This document shows, one piece after another, positions 43,739-53,721 of a stretch of DNA of 64,000 nt. Origin of the DNA: Bin5 sp965204705. GTDB lineage: Bacteria; Chloroflexota; Anaerolineae; Caldilineales; Caldilineaceae. Made by a program: the position numbers and the translations under genes. How positions within the stretch are numbered: the first letter of the stretch is position 1; every line of letters starts with the position of its first letter. Where the stretch lies: NCBI GenBank assembly GCA_965204705.1, contig OZ242006.1, positions 1,922,001-1,986,000 on the forward strand. Direction: 5' to 3'. Under the pieces are notes generated by a model, which worked only from the letters and a program-made list of their open reading frames with translations, did not search any database and was not told the origin of the DNA.

Positions 43739-44049
43739 ATCAAAACGCGCCTAGCCTCCTGTCGGCCCTGGACCGCGACTGAATAAAAGGGAGCCCCATC
43801 GATAGCCGAAAAAGAGGTCTGTGTCATAGGCTGGAATCATGCTGCCTTAATCAACTCGCAAAACCAACTGTCGGAGGATGAATTTCTTCGCAGAGATGCA
43901 AACGCTGCCCAGAAACATCGTCTCGTGTCGCGACTGTTCTCACAAGTCTGGACGTCCAGCGGCAGCATCTGGTCAAAAACATCCTATGACACGCTGGTAG
44001 AGGGCGCAACACTTCATGGGAAAGCCGAAAACTCAGACGCGCCTGGCTT
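43739..44049. other. Intergenic gap
   Basis: 311 bases between two minus-strand genes. No credible frame, repeat or terminator was recognised. Confidence 0.3.
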
Positions 44050-45642
44050 TCAGGACCAATCCTCTCCCTTCACCACGACGACAAACCCAACTTTGCCCCC
44101 GTAACCCTTACCGCCCCGCACATTTAGGCCTCCAGAATTGCCATCATTTCCCTTTGCGCCATGGAAATTGAAGAACTCTGTATACCTGTTCTCCGGATCG
44201 GCCCTGAGAGATACCTCGATTATCAGGCGTTGCGAAGCGTCTTTGTAACGCGGCGAGTCCACTACGTACCCGTCCCCGCCTATCCTGTTCAGTATCGCCG
44301 CCACGCCGTTCCGATTGCAAATGACCCCGTATCGCCCTTCTTCTCTTGGAACCGCCTCGTCGTAACATTCGAGTGCTTCGTCAAAACGTCCCAGTACGAC
44401 AAGCACATTTCCTTTGTTGAAACGAGCATAGGGGCTGCCTGCTCTTATAGCCTCATCATAATCCCTAATCGCATCGCAATACCGGTGCAGCAAGAGATTC
44501 GTATTTCCCTTGTTCAAAAAACACGAAGCCTCTTCTACCCTATGTCTGATTCCTATGCTAATGGCTTCCTCATAGTCCTCCAACGCGCCGTTCAACTCCT
44601 CCAATTCGGCCCTAACGTTGCCGCGGTTAAAGTGAAGCCGCCACAGACGGTGTCTGTTGGCGCCGGCGTTTGAGGTTCTTGCTAAATCCTCCGCCAGCCT
44701 TTCTTCATGGCGAAGCCCAAGATCGTAATCCCTTCGGGCGCCTCTAAAATCCCCATCTGCTGCTCTGGCATTCCCTCGAACAAAATAGAAATATCCAATA
44801 TCATCTTCTTGAGCAAGCTCAATACTCTTGCTGTAATGACCTATAGCGCCTGTGTAGTCACCCTTCAGGTAACTCTGATCGCCTTGGACCAGGCTGAACT
44901 CAGGATCCTCAAAATTTGGCAGAGGGAGGCTTGCGCTGTTCAGGGCAGAGAACTGAAGCACATCGGCGAAGAGCGAGCGTCTGCCAAAATCGAACAGTCT
45001 TTCAAGTTCCTCTCGGATCGGTGCTTTGTCAGCTGCGTCGACAACGATTGAGCTTACAGTGTCTTCGGGGAGTAGCGGCCAAGCCTGAAGGCTGACTCCA
45101 CCATTTCGCATCGCACCCGCGGTCTCCTTCTCTTCAATTGACATCTCTACATAGAGGTTCCTACTCTGACCGTCTAACCATCTGAAGATCTCTTCACTGC
45201 TTTGTACTGCTTCCTCAAAGGGTATACCCCTGAAACAAGATACATTGTCCAGGTCCAGGAAAAACACTCTCCCGTCACACTCTTTCACTTCACAGGCATA
45301 CCACAACGCTACCAATGGATCTCGCGAAAAGTCCAGGAATCCCGTAGCAGCGCCGAATCGCTGCAACTTCGCGATAAGCTGTAGGTCCGGAATACCGCGA
45401 CCGTCCGCGTTGCCAAACCCAAGATTTCGCGCAGGTTCCAATAGCACGGAACGATGGTAGACCCAGTGCATCTCGGAAAAGAAAGCTTGCTCAATGATAC
45501 TTTCATCATCATTGAAAAATCTGATTAGGCGACGTGTAGCCGCAGAATGTAATCGCCAACTGCTATCGCCCTGCCCGCGGAATACACACGTGCTGGGTAA
45601 GTCGCCAATCTTACTTAAGAAGGCCCTTTCAACAGCCGTCAC
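44050..45642 (-). CDS. FRG-domain protein with a TPR array and Gly-rich tail
   Basis: 530 residues. The FRG domain (about 10-235) shows the naming motif CVFRGQGDSSWRL, a His/Arg-rich start (HSAATRRLI), LIAKLQRFGAATGFLDFSRDPLVALWYAC and IREELERLFDFGRRSLFADV. FRG domains are found in prophage and defence-island genes and their biochemical activity is not settled; ADP-ribosyltransferase-like folds have been suggested. Residues 250-450 contain about five TPR units. The C-terminus is Gly-rich (NFHGAKGNDGNSGGLNVRGG). Codon use is less GC-biased than in neighbours. It is unlinked to a toxin-antitoxin or restriction gene here. An effector or defence role is inference. Confidence 0.75.
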   Translation of the reverse strand: MTAVERAFLSKIGDLPSTCVFRGQGDSSWRLHSAATRRLIRFFNDDESIIEQAFFSEMHWVYHRSVLLEPARNLGFGNADGRGIPDLQLIAKLQRFGAATGFLDFSRDPLVALWYACEVKECDGRVFFLDLDNVSCFRGIPFEEAVQSSEEIFRWLDGQSRNLYVEMSIEEKETAGAMRNGGVSLQAWPLLPEDTVSSIVVDAADKAPIREELERLFDFGRRSLFADVLQFSALNSASLPLPNFEDPEFSLVQGDQSYLKGDYTGAIGHYSKSIELAQEDDIGYFYFVRGNARAADGDFRGARRDYDLGLRHEERLAEDLARTSNAGANRHRLWRLHFNRGNVRAELEELNGALEDYEEAISIGIRHRVEEASCFLNKGNTNLLLHRYCDAIRDYDEAIRAGSPYARFNKGNVLVVLGRFDEALECYDEAVPREEGRYGVICNRNGVAAILNRIGGDGYVVDSPRYKDASQRLIIEVSLRADPENRYTEFFNFHGAKGNDGNSGGLNVRGGKGYGGKVGFVVVVKGEDWS

Positions 45643-46716
45643 CTAAGGTTCTCCTCTGGAAATCCCCGACGGAATCACTAACACTCAAAGGCCTGCCGTC
45701 AGAACTCACAGTGCAATCTGTATCGAGCTAAGAACGCTCGTCTTCCAAGAATAGAAAGACCAAATCGCAGCGGACTCCTTGGACAATTTGCGGAAATCCT
45801 TCGAAACACTAAGAATCAGAAACCTACTCTCGTGGAATCGAACTCTCCTCATGCGTTCCTGGTGGCCAAAGGCTTTATTTTGCCCCCGTTCTAATGCCAT
45901 TTTTTGTAGCCCTGGTCGCCCGCCGCGGTTGAACGAACTCTTCCACGTTCAAGCCCCGTTTCAGGCAACAAACCATTTGGACCCGGTCTCCGGGCAATGA
46001 GCAAGGCCTCCCACCCTAATGACACAGAACTCGATGAAATGTGCCCTTCATCGGGAAACTCGTCCGCCCGCTTCCTTCCGGAACGAGTCGAGACGATTCC
46101 GACAGAGCAACTGCAGAAGAGCGGCGGATGCGCACACGCCGTTCTCCGATTGAGCGCCAACTGCGATCAATTGTGTCTTCCGGGTCCTGGACCGTGGGAG
46201 AAGCCCTGCTACGTTCTGGAGGGGTTGAAATGAAGACGCAAAGCACGCAAGCTCTGTTTAGCCTTGCATGCCTGGATGTTGTTCCCGATAAATTTGCAGG
46301 TGCCAGCTTCATTGCTGTTCTGTTCACACCAGGCAGGCCAAAAGTCAACTATGCGACAGAGTCTTGAGTTGTAACTTTTCGCGAATGCCAAGCGCTGCTT
46401 ATAATTGCTTTCCTCTCTGGGGTCTCCGTGAAGAAAATTCAACGGCCCAGAGATTCCGCATCCTCACTCAGAACGACCTCTTTACCCAAAATGATTGCTT
46501 ATTGCCAAATCCTTTCCGCCTGGAGAGAATCTGTCGAAACTTGACAAAAAAGGTTTCGCAACGCACCTACCGCGCTTTTCAGTACTCTATACCACTAAAA
46601 ATACACTCTTTCTCTCTGTTGTGCAAAATCTGTATAAGGAGTTTGTCTCAATCTGCATAGAGTGCTGTTGCCGACCCTTGACCGAAATCTGCCAGAGCTA
46701 GAAACTGGCAGTACTG
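45643..46716. other. Gene-poor, AT-richer region
   Basis: 1074 bases without a frame I can support. Short frames exist on both strands (for example 45997-46233 +, 78 residues) but none has a ribosome site plus recognisable sequence. The part from about 46380 to 46690 is clearly AT-richer than the rest of the window. It may be a decayed gene or insertion scar. Confidence 0.35.
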
Positions 46717-48321
46717 TCAGCCAGTCCCGCCCCAGTTCTGCTGGCCCGCGCGCCCCTCCAGAGACTGCAGGAATCCGAGTGCGACCATCTGCAAAAGCAG
46801 TGGATGGTCGTTAAGCGGCACGTTGAGCAAACTTTCGGCAACGTACACTGCATGGCGCGCGAATTCTTGGTCCCCCACTAATTGCAGCCACGCCGCCTGC
46901 GCCAGTAATGCCTGCCGCAGTTGCCCGCCCAATTCCCGCGGAACCTCTTCCGAAACAATCGAAGCCGCCAGCGTGCCCAGTGCCTCCAACGGCATGCTGG
47001 CCAGACTCCCCAAATCAGATCTGTCAACATTGCCGCTCGGCATTTGACCCCCATCCTCTCCTCTGCCCACTTCCGGCCTTTCCACCTGTAGGACCCATCT
47101 AGCCATGGCCGGATGTTCCAGCAAAGCAGCGGTAACCTTCGGCAGCCTTTCCCGCCGCTCTTCCCACAACGCCGGCCCCGACCCCAGCAGGGACAGTATC
47201 TCGCCGGATACTGGATCCCCCTCGCACTCAAACAGCAACGGGCAGAAGAGCGTGAACTCGTCCGGCAGGGCGCGCTCCGCCCCCTGCCAGTGGCCTTCCA
47301 GACCCTCGCGTAAGCAATGCCTCGCATATGTGTAGGGAACCGTAACGAATTCTGTCCTCTCCCCAGGCGCCACGGCTATCGACAGCGACTCCCCCACCCT
47401 CCTCCTCGATGGCAGTTGCCGTCGTTCCAAGTTCTCGCTCCCAAATGCCCCTAGAACACCTGCAGTTCTATTGATGCGCAGACCGACCAGCCTGCAGCCA
47501 GCATCCTCACCGTCTTCCAGGAACCACAAATGCTGGGTACCCTGCATGTCGCTTGGCGAGAGTAGTGTCCACCAGTCGTCCGCACTCTGCAGTTCCCAAC
47601 CGGCGCCCGCTAGCCGCAGCTTGCGTAGGTTTCGCGACGCAAACTGCGCGAATTCTGGTCGTAAGGTCGACTGAAGCGAGTGTAACGCCGACGCACTCTG
47701 TCTCCCGACTTCCGCCCCGCGCATCGAACCCAATAGATTCAGTGCAGCTTCCGCGACGCCTCTACGTGCATCGTATGCGAGCAGCCGCAGCAGTTCCGGC
47801 TGGTCCTCATCTGCCAGTTGCCCTATCAGGTCGAGGACAAGGTAGGCGACATCTTGGTTCTCTTGCCGCATCTGACGGACATACTCAAGAAGAACATGTC
47901 GGTTCGTACGCCCCTCCGCAACCGCCTCCTGCAGACTCTGCATCACGATCAGGTTCGGGTCCCTCAAGTCGCCCATCAGGCCTGCCGAAACCTCTATCTG
48001 AAGGAATTTCTCCAGAATCATGGCCGCGTTCAACCGCGTCTGGGTGGGATTATCGCGCCGACCCGCCTCCTTGCGCAGCATCGTAGCCGTCTCAGGCTCG
48101 GGCAGCAGCGCCGCAAGTCGGCCCAATCCGCCGCGCATCTGGCTGCTCCCGGTGTCCAGATGCTTGCGAACTGCCGGTAGAACCAGTTCGGCTGCACATT
48201 CGCGCACGATCCTCTGCACTTCTTGCGCCATTTCCGCCTCAGATTCCGTATCGGCTAGGTTGGCGACCGCCTCTTCCACCAGCCGCCTCTCCCGAAGCGA
48301 ATGAATAATCTTCCCGCTCAT
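46717..48321 (-). CDS. Helical-repeat (HEAT-like) protein of unknown function
   Basis: 534 residues. The N-terminal 230 residues are Leu/Ala-rich amphipathic helices with a HEAT-like rhythm (LGRLAALLPEPETATMLRKE, VLDLIGQLADEDQPELLRLL, GVAEAALNLLGSM). The middle section has Trp/Gly-rich strands (GWELQSADDWWTLL, HLWFLEDGED), then another helical C-terminus. No catalytic motif, signal peptide or TM seen. Neighbours do not explain it. I do not recognise the family. Confidence 0.6.
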   Translation of the reverse strand: MSGKIIHSLRERRLVEEAVANLADTESEAEMAQEVQRIVRECAAELVLPAVRKHLDTGSSQMRGGLGRLAALLPEPETATMLRKEAGRRDNPTQTRLNAAMILEKFLQIEVSAGLMGDLRDPNLIVMQSLQEAVAEGRTNRHVLLEYVRQMRQENQDVAYLVLDLIGQLADEDQPELLRLLAYDARRGVAEAALNLLGSMRGAEVGRQSASALHSLQSTLRPEFAQFASRNLRKLRLAGAGWELQSADDWWTLLSPSDMQGTQHLWFLEDGEDAGCRLVGLRINRTAGVLGAFGSENLERRQLPSRRRVGESLSIAVAPGERTEFVTVPYTYARHCLREGLEGHWQGAERALPDEFTLFCPLLFECEGDPVSGEILSLLGSGPALWEERRERLPKVTAALLEHPAMARWVLQVERPEVGRGEDGGQMPSGNVDRSDLGSLASMPLEALGTLAASIVSEEVPRELGGQLRQALLAQAAWLQLVGDQEFARHAVYVAESLLNVPLNDHPLLLQMVALGFLQSLEGRAGQQNWGGTG

Positions 48322-48688
48322 ACCTGCCTACCACCTATCAATTCCCGACCCATGACTATCCGGCTCTACGCCGCCCATCGGACTAGTGGACCCAACACCC
48401 AATTGGCTCCCGCTTCCGGGCCGCTCGCAGTCAACGCCACTGACCCCTGACCACTTCAGTGCCTTTTCTCAGCACATTTCATGGCGAGTGAAAGACCTGC
48501 GCGCCCCATTCTTAGAACATGAGACAGGAAAGGTCAAGTAGCTGCTATCAATAGATTATACCACGTGGAAAAACACCCAACCGTTTGCTTCCGGTCCTGC
48601 CCGATGGTAGACTGAACTGTGTTGTCCGAACAGGGCGTGTACGGGCGCAAAAGTCCTCCGATTGAATCGCCCAGTGGGAGCGAAGCAC
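48322..48688. other. Intergenic region before dnaX
   Basis: 367 bases between divergent genes. It contains a short TGACCCCTGACCACTTC word near 48440 reminiscent of the flank of the structured repeat. No clear promoter pair for dnaX was identified. Confidence 0.3.
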
Positions 48689-50335
48689 ATGGCACAGGCG
48701 CTTTACCGCAAGTGGCGCAGCCAGACTTTCGACGAGGTGGTTGGGCAGGAACACGTGACGACCACCCTCCTCAACGCGCTGCGCGACGAAAGGGTGGCCC
48801 ACGCATACCTGTTCGCCGGCCCGCGCGGCACCGGCAAAACCTCCACCGCCAGAATCCTCGCCAAAGCCCTCAACTGCACGGACGAAGAGTCTCAGCCCTG
48901 TAATCGCTGCAGCCACTGTACCGCCATCAACGAAGGCCGCATGTTGGACCTCATCGAAATCGACGCTGCCAGCAACAACAGTGTCGACGACGTAAGGGAA
49001 CTGCGCGAAAAAGTCGGCTTCCAGCCGAGCGAGTCCCGCTTCAAAATCTACATCATCGACGAAGTGCACATGCTCAGCGCCAGCGCCTTCAACGCGCTGC
49101 TGAAAACGCTCGAAGAGCCTCCTCCCTACGCACGTTTCGTTCTGGCTACCACCGAACCTCACCGCATTCCCGCAACCGTTCTCAGCCGCTGCCAGCGCTT
49201 TGATTTCCGCCGCATTCCCGTCGCCGAGATCGCAGCCCACCTGGCCCATATTTCTTCAGAAGAAGGCTTCGACGTTCAGGAGGAGGCTGTCTTTGCAATT
49301 GCCCGTAGCGCACAAGGTTGCATGCGCGACGCCGTCAGTCTACTCGATCAAATGACTAGCTACGGCGCGGTCGCGCCCAAAAACGGCAACCCGGCAATCT
49401 CCTTGGCGCAGGTGCAACAGGTCTTGGGCAGCGCCGCCAGTGAAACCGTAACCGCATTTGTTGACTCTCTGGTGGCCGGTAACGTTTCCGCAGGTCTCTC
49501 GCTCATTCACGACCTGCTGCTCCAGGGAGGAAGCCTCAATGAGTTCACGGCCCAGGTCGTCGAACACCTCCGCGGCGTGATGCTCGTGCAGATGGTCGGC
49601 GACGGCGCCCTGCTCGACGACTGCGCACCGGATGCCGTCCAAACAATGCAAAACCAGGCCAAGGAAATAGAGAACGCTGCTACCCTCAGGGCCATCAAGC
49701 GATTCAGCCAAGCCATGGTTGAACTGAAAGGCGGCTTCCAGCCTCAGCTTCCCCTGGAGCTGGCGTTGGTTGAACTCATCGAAGGCGTTCAGCCTCAACC
49801 TGCCGCCGTGGCGCCGGCCCAGACCGTGGCACAGCCTGCATCCCCTACGTCCTCGGCATCGGCCAAGAGCCCTACCCCACACGCCACGCGCCCCACCAGA
49901 AGTCCGGTCGCCGAAAGACCGTCTGCTACGCCTCTCGACGCCGAGGCCATGCAGCGGCTTCGAGGTCGTTGGGACGAATTCATGACCACCGTCCGCGAAC
50001 GGTGCGGACCCAAGGAGCAGGCCTCGCTACGCTCCATAAAGGATCTCGCAATTGGCGGAGATGCCGTGGCAATCGCATTTGGCAGCAACTCATTTACCCA
50101 AGGTGTGATTTCGGAGGCGAAAACCAAAGATGCAGTTTCAGGCATTCTCGCGGAGATACTTGGTCAACAGGTAACGCTCATCTGCCAAAGCGGCGAAAAG
50201 GCTACTATCCCCTCCGCTACTGGCCAGACCGTCGAGGAAGAACAGACCGGCGGGCCCGATCCCCTGTTGGAGTACGCCGTATCCGAACTGGGCGCAAAGG
50301 TCAGCGATGGCCGCAGCCAGGCGGAACGAAACTAA
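48689..50335 (+). CDS. dnaX: DNA polymerase III subunits gamma/tau
   Basis: 548-residue clamp-loader ATPase. MAQALYRKWRSQTFDEVVGQ at the start, Walker A AGPRGTGKTS, zinc-module Cys (NCTDEESQPCNRCSHC), DEVHMLSASAFNALLKTLEE (Walker B and beyond) and the sensor region LSRCQRFDF. The C-terminal part is a Pro/Ala/Thr-rich linker and a tau-like domain. The start at 48689 has GGGAG nine bases upstream; a TTG at 48662 is not needed. First of the common dnaX-ebfC-recR cluster. Confidence 0.97.
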   Translation: MAQALYRKWRSQTFDEVVGQEHVTTTLLNALRDERVAHAYLFAGPRGTGKTSTARILAKALNCTDEESQPCNRCSHCTAINEGRMLDLIEIDAASNNSVDDVRELREKVGFQPSESRFKIYIIDEVHMLSASAFNALLKTLEEPPPYARFVLATTEPHRIPATVLSRCQRFDFRRIPVAEIAAHLAHISSEEGFDVQEEAVFAIARSAQGCMRDAVSLLDQMTSYGAVAPKNGNPAISLAQVQQVLGSAASETVTAFVDSLVAGNVSAGLSLIHDLLLQGGSLNEFTAQVVEHLRGVMLVQMVGDGALLDDCAPDAVQTMQNQAKEIENAATLRAIKRFSQAMVELKGGFQPQLPLELALVELIEGVQPQPAAVAPAQTVAQPASPTSSASAKSPTPHATRPTRSPVAERPSATPLDAEAMQRLRGRWDEFMTTVRERCGPKEQASLRSIKDLAIGGDAVAIAFGSNSFTQGVISEAKTKDAVSGILAEILGQQVTLICQSGEKATIPSATGQTVEEEQTGGPDPLLEYAVSELGAKVSDGRSQAERN

Positions 50336-50371
50336 AAAAGCACATTACATCTTTTGCTTGGAGTGAAACAG

Positions 50372-50791
50372 ATGGCGAAAAAGAAGAGAAATCGCAGAAC
50401 CAGAAGCGGCGCCAATCCATTCGGAGGCGGTGCCCCGGGAATGCCCGCCGGTGGTTCACTGGGTGGCGGCATGGGCGGCGGCATGGGCGGCGACCTCGCC
50501 GCCCGCGTGCGCAAGATGCAGGGAGATATGGAAAAGGCCCAGGAGGAACTGGCCGAAGAGACCGTGACCGGCAGTGCCGGAGGCGGGATGGTCGAAGTGG
50601 ATATGGACGGCCACCAGGCGGTTCAGGCCTTCCGCATCAAGCCGGAAGTGGTCGATCCCGACGACGTGGAAATGCTGGAAGACCTGCTTCTGGCAGCCAT
50701 CGGCGACGCCTCGGAAAAAGTAAAATCCCTCACCGAAGAACGCATGGGAGGTTTCGCAGACGGCCTCAACATCCCCGGACTCGGAATCTGA
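50372..50791 (+). CDS. Nucleoid-associated protein YbaB/EbfC
   Basis: 139 residues. The YbaB core runs from ARVRKMQGDMEKAQEEL through GMVEVDMDGHQAVQAFRIKPEVV to ADGLNIPGL. A basic N-terminus KKKRNRRTRSG and a Gly/Met-rich spacer (two GGGMG-type repeats, nucleotides about 50460-50490) precede it. YbaB dimers bind DNA and sit between dnaX and recR in many bacteria. ATG 50372 with a TTGGAG site upstream. Confidence 0.93.
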   Translation: MAKKKRNRRTRSGANPFGGGAPGMPAGGSLGGGMGGGMGGDLAARVRKMQGDMEKAQEELAEETVTGSAGGGMVEVDMDGHQAVQAFRIKPEVVDPDDVEMLEDLLLAAIGDASEKVKSLTEERMGGFADGLNIPGLGI

Positions 50792-50817
50792 ACGAAACAA
50801 ACTCTTAGGATCGCGCA

Positions 50818-51444
50818 ATGGCGCCGCTTGCACAACCCGTTTCCAACCTCATCGACGCCTTCAGCCGCCTGCCAGGCATCGGTCCTAAATCCGCCTCCCG
50901 CCTTGCCTATTTTCTTCTGCGCAGCGACGAAGAAATCGCGCTCACCTTGGCGGCCGCCCTGCAGGAGCTCAAGGCCGAAACGCTGTTCTGCGGCCTCTGC
51001 TACAACATCGCCGACAAAGACCCCTGCGCAATCTGCGACAACGAACAGCGCGATCGGTCGATCATCTGCGTGGTCGAAGAGCCGCTCGACGTCCAGGCCA
51101 TAGAACGCACCGGATCCTACCAGGGCCTCTACCACGTGCTTCACGGCGCGATCTCTCCAGTGGAAGGAATCGGGCCTGACGACCTCAAGCTCAGGGAGCT
51201 GCTTGGCCGCTTGCAGCGCAACCATGCCGGCGAACAGGTCGAAGACGGAGAAACACGCGAACTCCTTATTGCCACCAACCCAAACCTTGAAGGCGAAGCC
51301 ACCGCCATGTACATTGCCCGCCTCATCAAGCCCCTTGGTGTCCGCGTCACCCGCTTGGCCCGTGGTCTGCCAACCGGCGGCGATCTAGAGTACGCCGATG
51401 AAATGACCTTGAGCAACGCGCTGGCCGGCCGGTTGGAAATGTAA
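50818..51444 (+). CDS. recR: Recombination mediator RecR
   Basis: 208 residues, normal length. N-terminal HhH region FSRLPGIGPKSASRLAYFLL, the C4 zinc finger (CGLCYNIADKDPCAIC), and the Toprim core ICVVEEPLDVQAIERTG followed by YHVLHGAISPVEGIGPDDL. Acts with RecF/RecO in gap repair. 26 bases after ebfC. Confidence 0.97.
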   Translation: MAPLAQPVSNLIDAFSRLPGIGPKSASRLAYFLLRSDEEIALTLAAALQELKAETLFCGLCYNIADKDPCAICDNEQRDRSIICVVEEPLDVQAIERTGSYQGLYHVLHGAISPVEGIGPDDLKLRELLGRLQRNHAGEQVEDGETRELLIATNPNLEGEATAMYIARLIKPLGVRVTRLARGLPTGGDLEYADEMTLSNALAGRLEM

Positions 51445-51484
51445 TCCGTTCAGGATCCAGCGCACATCTACTGAGTCTATCGAG

Positions 51485-53215
51485 ATGGAAGAATTGAGTG
51501 GCAACCAGCAAGCCGACGGCTCGCAGCCACACCCTGACAAGCTGTCCGTCCTGAAAAGAGCCTGGCAGGAAAACACGTTGACCCCGGTCGTGAGCCGCTT
51601 CCCCGAACGAAAAAAGCAGTTTACGACCAGCAGCCCCTCAATTGTTATCCAACCTCTCTACACACCATCTAATGAGGCTGCCAACGACGGCAACGCTGAA
51701 GAATATCTTCAGAAGCTCGGCTTCCCCGGCGAATTCCCTTTCACCCGCGGCGTGCAGCCCAACATGTATCGCGGCCGCCTCTGGACCATGCGCCAGTACG
51801 CCGGCTTCGGCTCGGCAGCGGAGAGCAACAGGCGTTACCACTACCTGATCGAAAATGGCCAGACCGGTCTGTCAGTCGCGTTCGACCTCCCCACCCAGAT
51901 CGGCTATGACGCCGACCACGATCTCGCCCAAGGAGAAGTGGGCAAAGTCGGCGTCTCCATAAGCAGCCTGCAGGACATGCGCACCCTTCTCCATGGCATT
52001 CCGCTCGACAAAGTCAGCGTCAGCATGACCATCAACGCGCCCGCCGCCATCCTGTTGGCAATGGTCGTTGCCGTCGCTAAGGAGCAGGGCGTCCCCCTCG
52101 ATAAACTGAGAGGCACCGTCCAGAACGACATTCTCAAGGAATATATCGCCCGCGGCACCTACATCTTCCCGCCCGGGCCCTCTATGCGTCTGATGACCGA
52201 CCTGTTTCTCTACTGCGCCCGTCACGTGCCCAAATGGAATACGATTTCCGTCAGCGGCTATCACATTCGCGAAGCCGGCAGCAGCGCCGTCCAGGAGGTC
52301 GCGTTCACGCTTGCCAACGCCGTCGAATACGTGCAACAAGCGATTAACGTTGGGCTGGACGTGGACCTCATCGCTTCCCAGCTCAGCTTTTTTTTCAACG
52401 CACACAACGACTTTCTGGAGGAAGTGGCCAAGTTCCGCGCCGCCCGCCGCCTCTGGGCAAAACTCATGCGCCGGCGATTCAACGCCACCGACCCAAAGAG
52501 CTGGCGCCTTCGCTTCCACACGCAGACCGGCGGCAGCACGTTGACCACGCAACAGCCCGACAACAACGTCGTTCGCGTTACAGTTCAAGCCCTGGCCGCA
52601 ATCATGGGCGGCACCCAGAGCCTGCACACCAACTCAAAAGACGAAGCGCTCGCGCTGCCCACCGAAAAAGCCGTCGAAATCGCGCTGCGCACGCAACAGA
52701 TCCTCGCCGGGGAGAGCGGAGTCGGCGATGTCGTCGACCCGCTCGGAGGCAGCTACTACATCGAATGGCTGACCGACGAAATCGAACGCCAGGCCCGCAA
52801 CTACATCGAACGCATCGACGAGCTGGGAGGAGCCATGCAGGCCGTCGCCGACGGTTTCATTCAACGCGAGATTCAGGAGTCGGCATACGCCTCCTTGTGC
52901 GCCGTCGAGAGCGGGGACCAGACCGTTGTCGGCGTCAATCGCTACCAAAGCGGCGCAACCCTACCCGAGGAGACCTTGCACGTCGACGAAATCGTGCAGA
53001 ATGAGCAGATCTCGGCCCTCGCCTCCCTGCGCGCCCGCCGCGACAATGACAAGGCGTCTGACATCCTCCGGCGCATCGAGCAGGCCGCAAATTCTGCCGA
53101 ATCACACCTGATGCCGCTCTTTGTTGAAGCGGTTGAAAGCGATGTCACTATCGGCGAAATCTGTGACGCCCTCAGGGCCCAGTTTGGCGAGTATCAGCCG
53201 TCAAGTTGGGTCTGA
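51485..53215 (+). CDS. Methylmalonyl-CoA mutase, catalytic (alpha/N-terminal) subunit
   Basis: 576-residue TIM-barrel subunit that converts methylmalonyl-CoA and succinyl-CoA with adenosylcobalamin. FTRGVQPNMYRGRLWTMRQY, LSVAFDLPTQIGYDADH, and the substrate-binding FHTQTGGSTLTTQQPDNNVVR are present, as is SLHTNSKDEALALPTEKA. The C-terminal B12-binding domain is absent, as in the two-protein form, so a separate cobalamin-binding subunit must be encoded elsewhere. It is followed by a thioesterase (overlap by one base) and the epimerase, consistent with propionyl-CoA metabolism. Confidence 0.95.
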   Translation: MEELSGNQQADGSQPHPDKLSVLKRAWQENTLTPVVSRFPERKKQFTTSSPSIVIQPLYTPSNEAANDGNAEEYLQKLGFPGEFPFTRGVQPNMYRGRLWTMRQYAGFGSAAESNRRYHYLIENGQTGLSVAFDLPTQIGYDADHDLAQGEVGKVGVSISSLQDMRTLLHGIPLDKVSVSMTINAPAAILLAMVVAVAKEQGVPLDKLRGTVQNDILKEYIARGTYIFPPGPSMRLMTDLFLYCARHVPKWNTISVSGYHIREAGSSAVQEVAFTLANAVEYVQQAINVGLDVDLIASQLSFFFNAHNDFLEEVAKFRAARRLWAKLMRRRFNATDPKSWRLRFHTQTGGSTLTTQQPDNNVVRVTVQALAAIMGGTQSLHTNSKDEALALPTEKAVEIALRTQQILAGESGVGDVVDPLGGSYYIEWLTDEIERQARNYIERIDELGGAMQAVADGFIQREIQESAYASLCAVESGDQTVVGVNRYQSGATLPEETLHVDEIVQNEQISALASLRARRDNDKASDILRRIEQAANSAESHLMPLFVEAVESDVTIGEICDALRAQFGEYQPSSWV

Positions 53216-53721
53216 TGCAGAAGCAACCGAACAGCGCCTTCTGCTTTGTCTGTGGCTTGGAAAACGTAGCCGGAGTGAGAGTACGCTTCTACGAGACCGT
53301 CTCCGCCGACGGCGCCGCTGAAGTAGAGGCCCGCTTCTCCGGCCAGCCCTGCCACCAGGGGTATCCCGGTCGCATGCACGGTGGTGTCCTGACAGGCGTC
53401 CTCGACGAGACCATCGCCCGTGCCTTCAACTACGGATCCGGAGTTGATGTGGAACGATGGGGCATCACCGCCGAGCTTTCTACAAGGTTTCTGCATCCCG
53501 TCCCACTTGATATGGAAGTCAGTGCCCGTGGTCGCGTTCTCACCCAGAACCGCCGCATGTTCACCGGCAGCGGCGAGATCCTTCTGCCCGACGGCACAGT
53601 CGCCGTACGCGCCGAAGGCAAATTCCTGAAGCTGCCCCTAAGCGCCATCTCCGGCCAAGACGTGGAACTGCCAGGCTGGAAAGTCTATCCTGACGAAGAG
53701 TCAAAGACCGCGCTCCATTGA
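53215..53721 (+). CDS. PaaI/4HBT-type hotdog thioesterase
   Basis: 168 residues, hotdog fold. FCFVCGLENVAGVRVRFY, GRMHGGVLTGVLDETIARAF (the MHGG core and catalytic Asp/Glu) and TAELSTRFLHPVPLDMEV fit the PaaI group acting on acyl-CoAs. The ATG shares a base with the mutase stop (TGATG), so translation is coupled. Substrate unknown; CoA-ester clean-up in the propionate branch is plausible. Confidence 0.88.
   Translation: MQKQPNSAFCFVCGLENVAGVRVRFYETVSADGAAEVEARFSGQPCHQGYPGRMHGGVLTGVLDETIARAFNYGSGVDVERWGITAELSTRFLHPVPLDMEVSARGRVLTQNRRMFTGSGEILLPDGTVAVRAEGKFLKLPLSAISGQDVELPGWKVYPDEESKTALH

Noticed and set aside
45706..45900. Short minus-strand frame containing ILSVSKD, like translations of a common intergenic repeat
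   Set aside because: Only seven residues match, no ribosome site, and no second copy was seen.
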